Below are positions 17,696 to 27,786 of a stretch of 50,938 bases of DNA, piece after piece. How positions within the stretch are numbered: the first letter of the stretch is position 1; every line of letters begins with the position of its first letter. This stretch comes from Candidatus Avisuccinivibrio pullicola. Lineage in GTDB: Bacteria > Pseudomonadota > Gammaproteobacteria > Enterobacterales > Succinivibrionaceae. Location: positions 1-50,938 of the forward strand of contig DVOQ01000082.1 of NCBI GenBank assembly GCA_018713485.1, in the 5' to 3' direction. The notes under the pieces were generated by a model. The model saw only the letters and a list, made by a program, of their open reading frames with translations, had not been told where the DNA came from and did not search any database. Made by a program: the position numbers and the translations under genes.

Positions 17696-19789
17696 ATGGA
17701 TTACGCACAAATCTGGAATAGCGCCATTAAGGGCGCGCTTGATGACGCGCTTAGTGAAGAGGACAGACAGAAACTCGAACTGTTCCGTCATCAGGTCAGC
17801 CTCAACGTCCAGGAAGGAAATTTCTATTTCAGCTGTTCGAGTGCCTACGTTAAGGATCTGTTCGCTCCTTTCGCCTCGCGCATGGTCAAAGAGGTGGAGC
17901 ACGTCACGGGGCGGGAATGTGCCTGCTATATGGTAGGTGATGCCTCGGCGGCACAGCACGCTACGCAGCAGATGCAGCCTTTCTTTAATCAGCCGCAGCA
18001 GGGGCAGGCCCTGCCTTCTTTCCCCAGCGGGGCGCAGGGCTATCCGCAGTCAGCTAATGGAACGGCGCAGAGTCAGAACGGCTTTTTTAATGGCCGTAAC
18101 TCTGAAAATAAGAACGGCTTTAACGATCCGCGCGCCTTCAACGGCCCGCAGAACGGGATGCAGAACAGCGGCATGAATCAGCAGGGGATGCAGGGCTTTA
18201 ATCCCCAGGGCACCTTAATGCCGCAGCCGCCTTTTAACGGCATGGGCATGCAGGGACGTCCCTTTAATCAGCAGCCTTTTATGCAGGGCCAGATGCCGCA
18301 GGGACAGATGTCGGGCGGTTTCGGTATGCACAATCTGCCCCCGCAGATGCCTTATATGCCGGCGCAGATGGGCTATTACAACGGCTACTTCTTTCAGGGA
18401 CAGCCCTTCTATCAGGGTTACGCCAGCATGCCTGATCCCTATGGGATGATGCAGAATCCCTTTGATAACGGGATGGGTCAGGAACAGGCCGCACCGCAGC
18501 ATCAGAACGGAGCGGCTACGTCACCCGTGGAGGATGACAGTCTGCCGACCTTTGAGGAATTACAGGCTAAGAACGCGCTGCCGTCCGGGGACGTGCAGCA
18601 GGACATGCCCGCTACGGACACGGTGGTCAAACCGCGCCGCGAGTATGAGGCGCAGACCGGTACCTATACGGCCGATACCGAGGATGAGCATTTAAGTAAG
18701 CTGCAGCGCCTTGAAAAGTATTTCCCCAATTTCAAGAAGCGCAGTCAGATCAATCCCAATAAGACCTTTGACAATTACGTCATCGATCCGGAGAACAAGA
18801 CGCTGTACGTGACGGCCATGACGGTGGCGGCTAATCCCTGCTCCTCAAGCTATAACCCGCTGTATATTTACGGAGCCTCGGGACTGGGCAAGACCCATCT
18901 GCTCTTTGCCATCGCCAATCATATCCGTAAGGAGCATCCCAAGGTGTCGGTGATCTACAGCCGCGCCGAGGAGTTTATCCGCCATTACGTGGAGTCGATT
19001 GCGAGCATCAAGAAATCGCCCTTTGCCGATCAGCAGGTGCATTTCCAGGATTTATATACCGAGCATGACGTGTTCATCGTGGATGACATTCAGAACTTCA
19101 TCCGCGGTCCGCAGGCCCGTAACGCTTTCTTCGACATCATCGCCGAGTTTATCGACAAGCCCAACCGCCAGCTGATCCTGGCCTCGGACGTGCCGCCTGG
19201 CGATCTGAAGGGTTTTAACCCGCGTCTTACGACCCGTTTCGGTTCGGGAGTGTGCTGCGAGGTGGTTCCGCCCGGTGTCGAGACCCGCACGGCGATCACG
19301 ATCTCCAAGTGTAAGGAAATGGGGATTAATCTCTCTGAGGAGATCATCAATTACATCGCGCAGAACGTGCGCTCGAACGTGCGTGAGCTCGAGGGCGCGA
19401 TTAAGACCCTCAACTCGCATATGCGCAGCTCGGGCGTAAGCCTCACGGTCGATGACGCCAAGAAGATTCTGACCAATCTCGTGAACGCCTCCAATCAGGT
19501 ATGCACCATTGATACCATTAAGGAGCGCGTGTCGCAGGAGTTTGAGGTGCCGGTGCAGGCCATGGAGTCGGCGGAGAAGAAGAAAGCGGTTTCGTTAGCC
19601 CGTTCCATCGCCATGGCCTTAGCCCGCGATCTCATCCCCTCCATGTCCTTATCGGACATCGGCAGGGCCTTTAATAAGGATCACTCCTCGGTACACGAAG
19701 CCATCAAGCGCATCAGGAAGAAGATCGATACTGAGCCTGAGGTGGCTTCTAAATACAACAAGTTAACTTTATCTCTGAAACTGAACTAA
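17696..19789 (+). CDS. dnaA: Chromosomal replication initiator DnaA with an unusually long low-complexity linker
   Basis: A 697-residue DnaA, about 230 longer than E. coli DnaA. Domain I covers residues 1 to about 85. Domain III starts near residue 353 (NPNKTFDNYVI), with Walker A GASGLGKT at 393-400 and Walker B VFIVDDIQNF. Domain IV ends in the DNA-binding signature IGRAFNKDHSSVHEAIKRI (DHS at 662-664), in which the family's usual T of DHST is S. The extra length lies in domain II: residues 86 to about 350 are rich in Gln, Met, Asn, Gly, Pro and aromatics, such as GMNQQGMQGFNPQG. All AAA+ and DNA-binding motifs are present, so function is expected. It heads a dnaA-dnaN-recF operon. Confidence 0.97.
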   Translation: MDYAQIWNSAIKGALDDALSEEDRQKLELFRHQVSLNVQEGNFYFSCSSAYVKDLFAPFASRMVKEVEHVTGRECACYMVGDASAAQHATQQMQPFFNQPQQGQALPSFPSGAQGYPQSANGTAQSQNGFFNGRNSENKNGFNDPRAFNGPQNGMQNSGMNQQGMQGFNPQGTLMPQPPFNGMGMQGRPFNQQPFMQGQMPQGQMSGGFGMHNLPPQMPYMPAQMGYYNGYFFQGQPFYQGYASMPDPYGMMQNPFDNGMGQEQAAPQHQNGAATSPVEDDSLPTFEELQAKNALPSGDVQQDMPATDTVVKPRREYEAQTGTYTADTEDEHLSKLQRLEKYFPNFKKRSQINPNKTFDNYVIDPENKTLYVTAMTVAANPCSSSYNPLYIYGASGLGKTHLLFAIANHIRKEHPKVSVIYSRAEEFIRHYVESIASIKKSPFADQQVHFQDLYTEHDVFIVDDIQNFIRGPQARNAFFDIIAEFIDKPNRQLILASDVPPGDLKGFNPRLTTRFGSGVCCEVVPPGVETRTAITISKCKEMGINLSEEIINYIAQNVRSNVRELEGAIKTLNSHMRSSGVSLTVDDAKKILTNLVNASNQVCTIDTIKERVSQEFEVPVQAMESAEKKKAVSLARSIAMALARDLIPSMSLSDIGRAFNKDHSSVHEAIKRIRKKIDTEPEVASKYNKLTLSLKLN

Positions 19790-19798
19790 GGAAGCGTC

Positions 19799-20938
19799 AT
19801 GAAGTTCGAAGCGCCGGTCGCGTCATTTATTAAACCTCTGCAGCAGCTGTCGGCTTTAGCCGGCGGTGCGGCGAACCCTGACGATATCGTCAACAATATC
19901 CTGATTTCGGTAAAGGATAACCGTTTATTCTTACGCGCTACCGATTACCGTATCGAGCTCTCCTATACCACTGAGGTTACCGCTTATAAGGACGGCGAGA
20001 CCACGGTGAACGCCAATAAGATCCGCGAGGCCTGCTCGCGTCTTGATCAGGCGGCGGTGGTGCTCTTTACCTACGAGCCCATGGACGAGGTGCTCATTTT
20101 ACAGTCCGGCAGCACCATTTACCGTGTGCGTACCCGCGATCCTAAGGATTTCCCCGTCATGGAGAGCGAGGAGTTCGAGGATAAGCTTGAGCTTAGGGCC
20201 TTACAGTTAAAGACCATCATTGACCGTTCGGTCTTCTGTATCGCCAATGACGATTTCCGCGAGTATTTACGCGGCATGCGTCTTGAAGTCGAGGGCGATC
20301 GTCTCACGGTGTTCACCTCTGACGGACACCGTATGAGTATCAACGAGGCGCAGCTGCAAAAGCCTTTTGAGTCCTCGTATGGCGTGACCTTAATCAAGCC
20401 CTGTGCCACGGAGTTAAGCAAGATCCTGCAGACGGCCACCACCGAAGATGAGATGGTGACTCTGGAGTTCTCTCGCAATCTCATCTCCACGACCTTTAAT
20501 AACTTCAAGCTCACCTCGAAGCTTTTAATCTGCAATTATCCGAACGTGCGCTCCGTCATACCGAAGGAGTTCGCGGTGAATCTCTCGGTGGAGCGCGAGG
20601 CCTTAAGGCAGTCCATCTCCCGCGTCTCGGTGTTAAGCTCCAAGCGCATTAACGGCGTGACCTTAAACTTCGACAAGGGGATCCTGAACTTAAAGACCGA
20701 GAACGCCGAGCACGAGGTGGCGACGGATACCATTCCGCTTAATTACGACGGCGAGCCCTTTGAGATCTCCCTGAACGCCTCCTACGTGCAGGACGTCTTA
20801 AATTCGTTAAGCTACGCCCCTGAGGTATGCTTCCTCTTCCAGAATGTGAAGTCGCTGGCCAATACCATGATGCAGGCGGCCACGGCGGATGAGAGCGGGG
20901 TTAAGACCGGTTACTTCATTGCCCGCGTGGTGGTGTAA
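19799..20938 (+). CDS. dnaN: DNA polymerase III beta sliding clamp
   Basis: The 379-residue sliding clamp that tethers DNA polymerases to DNA. It follows dnaA by nine bases. Three-domain clamp features are visible: FIKPLQQLSALAG near the start, RDPKDFPVM, and TSDGHRMSINEAQL. The C-terminus reads TGYFIARVVV instead of the MPMRL-like ending of E. coli DnaN, which forms part of the partner-binding pocket. Length is slightly above the usual 366-370. The reading frame is intact and codon use matches its neighbours. Confidence 0.96.
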   Translation: MKFEAPVASFIKPLQQLSALAGGAANPDDIVNNILISVKDNRLFLRATDYRIELSYTTEVTAYKDGETTVNANKIREACSRLDQAAVVLFTYEPMDEVLILQSGSTIYRVRTRDPKDFPVMESEEFEDKLELRALQLKTIIDRSVFCIANDDFREYLRGMRLEVEGDRLTVFTSDGHRMSINEAQLQKPFESSYGVTLIKPCATELSKILQTATTEDEMVTLEFSRNLISTTFNNFKLTSKLLICNYPNVRSVIPKEFAVNLSVEREALRQSISRVSVLSSKRINGVTLNFDKGILNLKTENAEHEVATDTIPLNYDGEPFEISLNASYVQDVLNSLSYAPEVCFLFQNVKSLANTMMQAATADESGVKTGYFIARVVV

Positions 20939-20955
20939 AGACAAAGGCGCGGCGC

Positions 20956-22050
20956 ATGCGCATTAACCGGCTGATTGTCAGTAACTTTCGTAACCTGGGG
21001 TACGTGGATATCAAACCCTCCCCCGGGTTTAATGTTATCTATGGCAAAAACGGAGCCGGTAAGACCTCCATTCTGGAGGCGGTATCCTTTTTAGCCGTAG
21101 GGCGCTCCTTTCGCGGGGGAAGCCTGAGTTCCCTTGTAAAGCAGGGTGAGGAGCGCTTTTCCCTCTTTGCCGCGGTAAGCCGCGAAGATGATCCCGCAGG
21201 TCCCGAGACGCGCCTTGGCGTAAGCCGCGGACGGCGTAACGGGGAGGGGGAGATCGCACTTAATGGCAACCGTAACGCCCGTCTCTCGGATATCATCCGC
21301 CATATCTGCGTGCAGGTAATCCATCCCATGGCCGCCGAGCTTATCACCGGATCTCCCGAGGAGCGCCGGCACTTCATGGACTGGGGGCTTTTCTATCATT
21401 TCAGGGACGCGGCACGGGCCTTTGGAAATTACCGCAAGGTCCTGGCGCACCGCAATCAGCTGCTGCGCGAAAACGCGCCTGCGAAGGCCTTTACGGTGTG
21501 GAATACGCTCCTAAGCGAGTTAGCCGAGAGCATTACCGAGTTAAGGCGCGAGTACCTGGAGATCCTGAGCGGACCCTTAAACGCGGTGTTAGGGCAGTTC
21601 CTGCCCGAGATGACCCTGAGCTTTGACTTAAACCCCGGCTGGGCTAAGGATAAACCGCTTGAGGAAGTGTTAGAGTCAGGTTTAGAGCGTGACAAGGCGC
21701 TGAATTACACCTTCTCTGGAAGTCACCGCGCCGATCTCAGGGTGAAGGTTAACGGGCAGAACGCCGCGTGGATCCTTTCGCGCGGACAGTTAAAGCTTTT
21801 AGTGTGCGCGCTGCGCCTGGCGCAGGCGCAGAGCCTCAGGGAAAAGACCGGCATGACCTCCATCTTCCTAATTGATGACATGGGGGCGGAGCTTGATGAA
21901 CGCTCACGGAAGATCTTCACGGATAACCTGACGCGCTCTCAAAGTCAGATCTTCATGACTAATATTGAGTTAGACGCCGCCAGCAGGGCTTTTCCAGGGG
22001 TGCGCTGTTTTGAGATGGCGGCAGGTGAGGTAGCCTCCGTCACGGAATAA
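20956..22050 (+). CDS. recF: DNA replication and repair protein RecF
   Basis: A 364-residue SMC-like ATPase that helps load RecA at gaps with RecO and RecR. Walker A is YGKNGAGKTS around residues 29-38. The signature region is LSRGQLKLLVCALRLAQ and Walker B is FLIDDMGAELD. It begins RINRLIVSNFRNL, as RecF proteins do. It lies 17 bases after dnaN. gyrB does not follow directly; the remains of a Wadjet operon intervene, starting ten bases after the recF stop. Confidence 0.97.
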   Translation: MRINRLIVSNFRNLGYVDIKPSPGFNVIYGKNGAGKTSILEAVSFLAVGRSFRGGSLSSLVKQGEERFSLFAAVSREDDPAGPETRLGVSRGRRNGEGEIALNGNRNARLSDIIRHICVQVIHPMAAELITGSPEERRHFMDWGLFYHFRDAARAFGNYRKVLAHRNQLLRENAPAKAFTVWNTLLSELAESITELRREYLEILSGPLNAVLGQFLPEMTLSFDLNPGWAKDKPLEEVLESGLERDKALNYTFSGSHRADLRVKVNGQNAAWILSRGQLKLLVCALRLAQAQSLREKTGMTSIFLIDDMGAELDERSRKIFTDNLTRSQSQIFMTNIELDAASRAFPGVRCFEMAAGEVASVTE

Positions 22051-22060
22051 GGAGAACAAC

Positions 22061-22123
22061 GTGGATTTTGATCATGCCGCGCTCAGGGAGCTGCGCCGTA
22101 CGCATGGGGCGTGGACTCTATAG
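22061..22123 (+). pseudogene. 5' remnant of jetA (DUF3375, Wadjet subunit)
   Basis: A GTG codon six bases after a GGAG site opens 20 codons reading MDFDHAALRELRRTHGAWTL and then TAG. From memory of the family, this matches the start of DUF3375/JetA proteins (LRRxHPAWxLLRA). JetA is the kleisin-like (MukF-like) subunit of Wadjet. The frame breaks exactly where the TnpB-type fragment begins. With RBS, start and N-terminal motif kept, this is the surviving beginning of a gene once co-transcribed with recF. Confidence 0.6.
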
Positions 22124-22340
22124 AACAAAATCAGGCAAGGTTATAAATGCTGACTTAAACGGCAGCATCAATCTCGCCAGAAAAGAACCCGGCGACGGGT
22201 GGCTCCGGTCTCTCCTGGCCGATGGGGGCCTCGTGGACAGGCCCGTGGTGATACGTAATCTACACGACAGGTTAGATTGCGCAGCACTGCTAAAAAGAGG
22301 CTATCTGGCCTCTGAAACCACATGCGTGAGCATGTGGTAG
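22110..22340 (+). pseudogene. 3' fragment of a TnpB-type (IS200/IS605 OrfB) gene
   Basis: This frame reads RGLYRTKSGKVINADLNGSI, the last RuvC/zinc-ribbon-distal segment of TnpB proteins (consensus near G-x-x-INADxNGAxNI). It continues LARKEPGDGWLRSLLADGG to a TAG at 22338-22340. Only about 75 C-terminal codons remain, so neither RNA-guided nuclease nor transposition activity is possible from this copy. Its 5' junction lies inside the jetA start, with apparent sharing of GCGTGGACTCTAT between the two frames. Confidence 0.75.
22317..22338 (+). repeat. Right-end hairpin of the TnpB-type element
   Basis: ACCACATGC and GCATGTGGT form a perfect 9-bp stem around GTGA and overlap the tnpB stop codon. 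Subterminal hairpins at this position are typical of IS200/IS605 right ends and of the 3' region that yields TnpB guide RNA. jetC-like coding sequence resumes within about 15 bases. Confidence 0.6.
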
Positions 22341-22347
22341 TTCATAT

Positions 22348-22801
22348 CATGTCAGACTGCGTCAGACGATGTGCGATGCCTTAGGGAGCAGGACCGAAGA
22401 CTTGCCCTTTGTCGGAGAACTGAATTCAGGTTAAAGAGACCGAGCAGGCTAAATGGCAGGGAGTCATCGAGCGCGTGCTGCATTCTATTGACGCCAAGAT
22501 CCCCGAGATCACGGGTCTGCGCATGCTGCGCATTGAGGAATACCTAAATGAGCGGGCCGCTTACATAAAGAAGCAGGAAAAGGCCCTTGAGAAAGCCTTA
22601 AGCGGAGAGAAGCCCAGGACCCGCCGTAAGAAGGAACCTGACACGGCGCAGGGGAATCTCTTTGCGGAAATGAAGACCGAGGATTTTCATTACGTGCCGG
22701 AAGCGGAGCGGCATCCGGTGGTGCTGGATGAGAAGCAGAAGGTCTTTGAGGAAGCGGATCCGGACGAGGACGGGATCGTGGATGTGACGGAGGAACGGTA
22801 G
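22348..22801 (+). pseudogene. Internal fragment of jetC (SMC-like) fused to an unrecognised C-terminal tail
   Basis: The frame from 22348 reads RQTMCDALGSRTEDLPFVGEL and then hits a stop. One base out of phase it continues QVKETEQAKWQGVIERVLHS. Together these match the JetC/COG4913 SMC-type motif LPFxGELxQVxxxExxWxGAIERVLH. The phase changes at about 22423, where an extra A in CTGAATTCAG would explain the break. After about 22490 the frame stays open to 22801 as a charged sequence (LRIEEYLNERAAYIKKQEKA, GEKPRTRRKKEPD). I do not recognise this part; it may be the jetC C-terminus joined by an internal deletion. Confidence 0.55.
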
Positions 22802-22843
22802 GGTAAGCTTTAAGCCTAAGGGTTCTTTTACGCAGGGAGGCAG

Positions 22844-24045
22844 ATGATGCTCTTAAGAGCGACGTGGATCGCGACTCCTGAAGAGGCGCGCGCGAAATTA
22901 AAAAAGCTTTATGCTAAGGGGGAGCTCCTGTCTCTCTCCTTAATGGAGGACACCTTTCCCGCGACGCTCAGGGTAAAGAGGCCTTCGGCTACGGCCTTAA
23001 ATCAGGATCTTAAGGCCGTAGCCGCCATGGTGGCGTCCTTTCAGCGCCTTAAGCTTACCCTTAACTACGCTACGGTGAACTCGCGCGTCATGGGCGAGCA
23101 GCGTGTCCCCTCGAGCTTGTCTTTGCCACGCCTGAAGAGCTTTTCGCCTTTATCGGCAAACTCCGGGAATGGAAGAGCTTTAAAACCCTCTATGCAGAGG
23201 TGACGGAGAGGGAGCCTCTTTCTGTTATCCTCTTCCAGACGCATCCACTTACCTTGCTTGAGAATAGGGAGGCTCTGCCCAGCGTGCTGCGCGTCGTGGA
23301 TTTTTTAAGGGGGCACGGGCGTTCGGGCCTCTACTTAAGGCAGGTGGAGATCGCGGGGAATGACACCAAATTCATCGAAAGGCACAAGCGCCTTATCAGT
23401 CTTTTCGTAAACGCGCTGTTAGCTGATCCTGAGTATGGCTTAGATGTCTCCTCGGTGGCCGAGGAGGGCTTTGAGGAGCGCTACGGTTTTCGCAGGAAAA
23501 GTCCCCTGATCCTCTTCCGTTTTCTTGATCCGGAGTTAAAGCCTGAGGATCTTAGGGAGGCGGAGGACATGGCGCTCGATGTAAACGCTTTCTCCAAACT
23601 GAGAATAGGGAGATGTAAAGTCCTCATCGTCGAGAATGAAATCACATATTTAAGCCTGAGCTCTCTGCCGCGCACGCTACTTATCTTCGGCGCTGGCCGG
23701 GCGGTAGTGAATTTAAGGTCCGTACCGTGGCTTAAGGAATGCTCGCTTTTCTATATGGGAGATCTCGACGGCGCCGGTCTCTCGATCTTAAGTTCGTTAA
23801 GAGAGTCCCTTAAGGACGTGCCGGTGCAATCGCTGATGATGGATGAGGATACCTTTAGGCAGTACGCCGCTTACGCGGTGGAGAGCAAGGTGCCGGTCAG
23901 GGGAGAGCCCGCTGAGCTTACGGATGAGGAACGAAATCTCTATCGCCTCTTAAGCGCAGGCGGGTTAGAGGGACGGGATCGCCTGGAGCAGGAACTCATT
24001 CCCCTGAGCGTAATAGAAAACCGCCTGCGGGATGCCTTAACCTAA
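22844..24045 (+). pseudogene. jetD (Wadjet nuclease subunit, DUF3322 + DUF2220), frameshifted
   Basis: Two overlapping frames together cover a full-length JetD of about 400 residues. The first (22844 to about 23114) carries the DUF3322-like N-terminus: ATPEEARAKLKKLYAKGELL, then NYATVNSRVMGEQRVPS. The second continues with LVFATPEELFAFIGKLREW, then YLRQVEIAGNDTKFIERHKR and the Toprim-like DUF2220 domain (VLIVENEITYLSL, LIFGAGRAVVNL, YMGDLDGAGLSIL, LMMDEDTF). The acidic Toprim residues are kept. One missing G near 23113 (CCCTCGAG where CCCTCGGAG is expected) accounts for the break. JetD is the topoisomerase VI-like nuclease that cuts plasmids extruded by JetABC. Confidence 0.85.
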
Positions 24046-24161
24046 GCCCTGAGGTGCGGGCTTTAAAGCGCAGTTTTGAAGGGTTTTCCGCAGGGTCTTC
24101 AAAATAATTGTCATGCCCCTTTAAACCGCATATATAAGCCATTTATGAGGGTTGAGCGTAT

Positions 24162-24207
24162 TTGAAAAACAGCCCCAATTTCAGTATAATTTGTGATGTA
24201 AATCACC
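24162..24207 (+). promoter_or_regulatory. gyrB promoter with an overlapping CRP/FNR-like palindrome
   Basis: TTGAAA (24162-24167) and TATAAT (24185-24190) are exactly 17 bases apart, a near-ideal sigma-70 promoter. Directly downstream, TGTGATGTAAATCACC (24192-24207) contains the palindrome GTGAT-GTAA-ATCAC. It fits CRP (TGTGA-N6-TCAC) and partly FNR geometry. Its position over the expected start point suggests repression. The leader to the gyrB ATG would be about 205 bases. The rest of the gap 24046-24401 shows no gene. Confidence 0.6.
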
Positions 24208-24392
24208 GTATTTTACGTAAACGGTTGCGTTTAACTATCACTTTGTATTTAAAAGCTTTTTTACGTAAAGAATAAGAAGGTGAAAAAGCGCGTCGTATCC
24301 CGTTCCGGGCCAAGACCATCAGCTTTTTAAGTTAGTTTTCATCGCATCTTTAGGGATGCGCAGGGTCTGCATTCGGTGCAGCCTTTGATTAG

Positions 24393-26828
<2,436 letters not shown>

Positions 26829-26850
26829 TCTATCCGCTTCATAATTACAG

Positions 26851-26876
26851 AGGCTCTGCTACGGCAGGGCCTTTTT
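26851..26876 (+). terminator. gyrB terminator
   Basis: AGGCTCTGC pairs with GCAGGGCCT (one G-T pair) around TACG, followed by a run of five Ts. It lies 22 bases past the gyrB stop codon. Confidence 0.9.
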
Positions 26877-26944
26877 CTTGCCCGAAGATATTCGGTTAAG
26901 ATTAGCTTCACTTCTCACATACCGTTGCACGAACAGCTTGCCAG

Positions 26945-26960
26945 TGTTTCACGTGAAACA
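26945..26960. promoter_or_regulatory. parS: parS site 1
   Basis: TGTTTCACGTGAAACA, a perfect 16-bp palindrome identical to the classical ParB-binding consensus. Confidence 0.92.
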
Positions 26961-27047
26961 ACGTTATGATCTGATTTGTGATTAAAGGTTGAAGAAGTCG
27001 GATTTTTCAGAAGGCTGATCTTATCAGAATCGCATACGGCTCTACGT

Positions 27048-27063
27048 TGTTTCACGTGGAACG
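27048..27063. promoter_or_regulatory. parS: parS site 2
   Basis: TGTTTCACGTGGAACG, parS with a G in place of the final A. Confidence 0.85.
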
Positions 27064-27149
27064 TTTTTCTCTTGATAGATGTCAGCAACTTATACCATTG
27101 ACTGTGCAAGGATAAATTTAACTAATCACTGTGGACTATAGCAAAGATC

Positions 27150-27165
27150 TGTTCCACGTGAAACA
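27150..27165. promoter_or_regulatory. parS: parS site 3
   Basis: TGTTCCACGTGAAACA, the form well known from Bacillus subtilis parS. Confidence 0.92.
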
Positions 27166-27319
27166 ACATCGCATAAGCCAGCTGAGCTCAACTACCTCAT
27201 ATGAAATGCCTGGAGTAGTGAATCGTGCGATGAGCAATTCCGTGGAACAGAGCGTGGAACAAATTTTTGATATTCAATGCATGATCAGTGATGATGAGAT
27301 ACACATTCGTAATGATCTT

Positions 27320-27335
27320 TGTTCCACGTGTAACA
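27320..27335. promoter_or_regulatory. parS: parS site 4
   Basis: TGTTCCACGTGTAACA, one base off the consensus in the right arm. Confidence 0.85.
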
Positions 27336-27522
27336 TTGGAGTTCTTCAATGTTATATCAGAGTGCCTTATTTGGATCTGCTATTAATTGTGATCATCAAT
27401 AATCACCGGATCGGCAACTCAGAGCCCAGATAAAAACAGACGATTAATTTTTAATTAAACGCGTGGAACATAATGTGAAACAATTTAACGGTATAGCTGG
27501 AAGTCAATGACTTTACACGCAC

Positions 27523-27538
27523 TGTTTCACGTGGAACA
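27523..27538. promoter_or_regulatory. parS: parS site 5
   Basis: TGTTTCACGTGGAACA, a consensus variant. Confidence 0.92.
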
Positions 27539-27696
27539 ACGACACTCATGGATTGCCCTTTAATACATGCATTTTGGTTTAGCAAAGAGTTATCGAGACG
27601 TTGATTGAGAAATGGTGATTAACCATGCCGTACGGATAGCTACAAGTAAAACGTAGATCGTTTAGAGATGGAGAGTCGTCGCAACTCGGTGGCGCA

Positions 27697-27712
27697 TGTT
27701 TCACGTGGAACA
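27697..27712. promoter_or_regulatory. parS: parS site 6
   Basis: TGTTTCACGTGGAACA, identical to site 5. It lies just beyond the glyS terminator. Confidence 0.92.
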
Positions 27713-27732
27713 GAGGACGGCGGAAAGCATAC

Positions 27733-27760
27733 AAAAAAAGTCCGAGTCACTGACTCGGAC
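27733..27760 (-). terminator. glyQS operon terminator
   Basis: On the minus strand a perfect 9-bp stem GTCCGAGTC/GACTCGGAC with a 3-base loop is followed by seven Ts. It lies 27 bases beyond the glyS stop codon. Confidence 0.92.
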
Positions 27761-27786
27761 AAATAGAGAGTAATAATCACTGAGTC

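Larger units (their letters stand above)
26945..27712. repeat. Intergenic array of six parS centromere sites plus half-sites
   Basis: The gene-free region 26829-27786 holds six 16-bp palindromes that match or nearly match the bacterial parS consensus bound by ParB. Four are asymmetric variants, one is a perfect palindrome and one has a single off-consensus base. They are spaced 86 to 188 bases apart. Single right-half motifs (CGTGGAACA) occur at 27241-27249, 27253-27261 and 27462-27470. A degenerate half (TGTGAAACA) lies at 27474-27482. Short open frames across the region merely read through the repeats. parA and parB are not in this window. Confidence 0.92.

Noticed and set aside
18215..18502. 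Antisense frames within the DnaA linker
   Set aside because: They arise from the biased codons of the Gln/Met/Asn-rich linker, and the sense frame is unquestionably dnaA.
27131..27433. 100-codon open frame across the parS array
   Set aside because: It reads through parS repeats (FHVKQ from the palindromes), has no ribosome binding site and resembles no family.
26945..27712. CRISPR-like array
   Set aside because: The repeats are 16-bp palindromes at irregular spacing with both orientations equivalent, and there are no cas genes. parS explains them.
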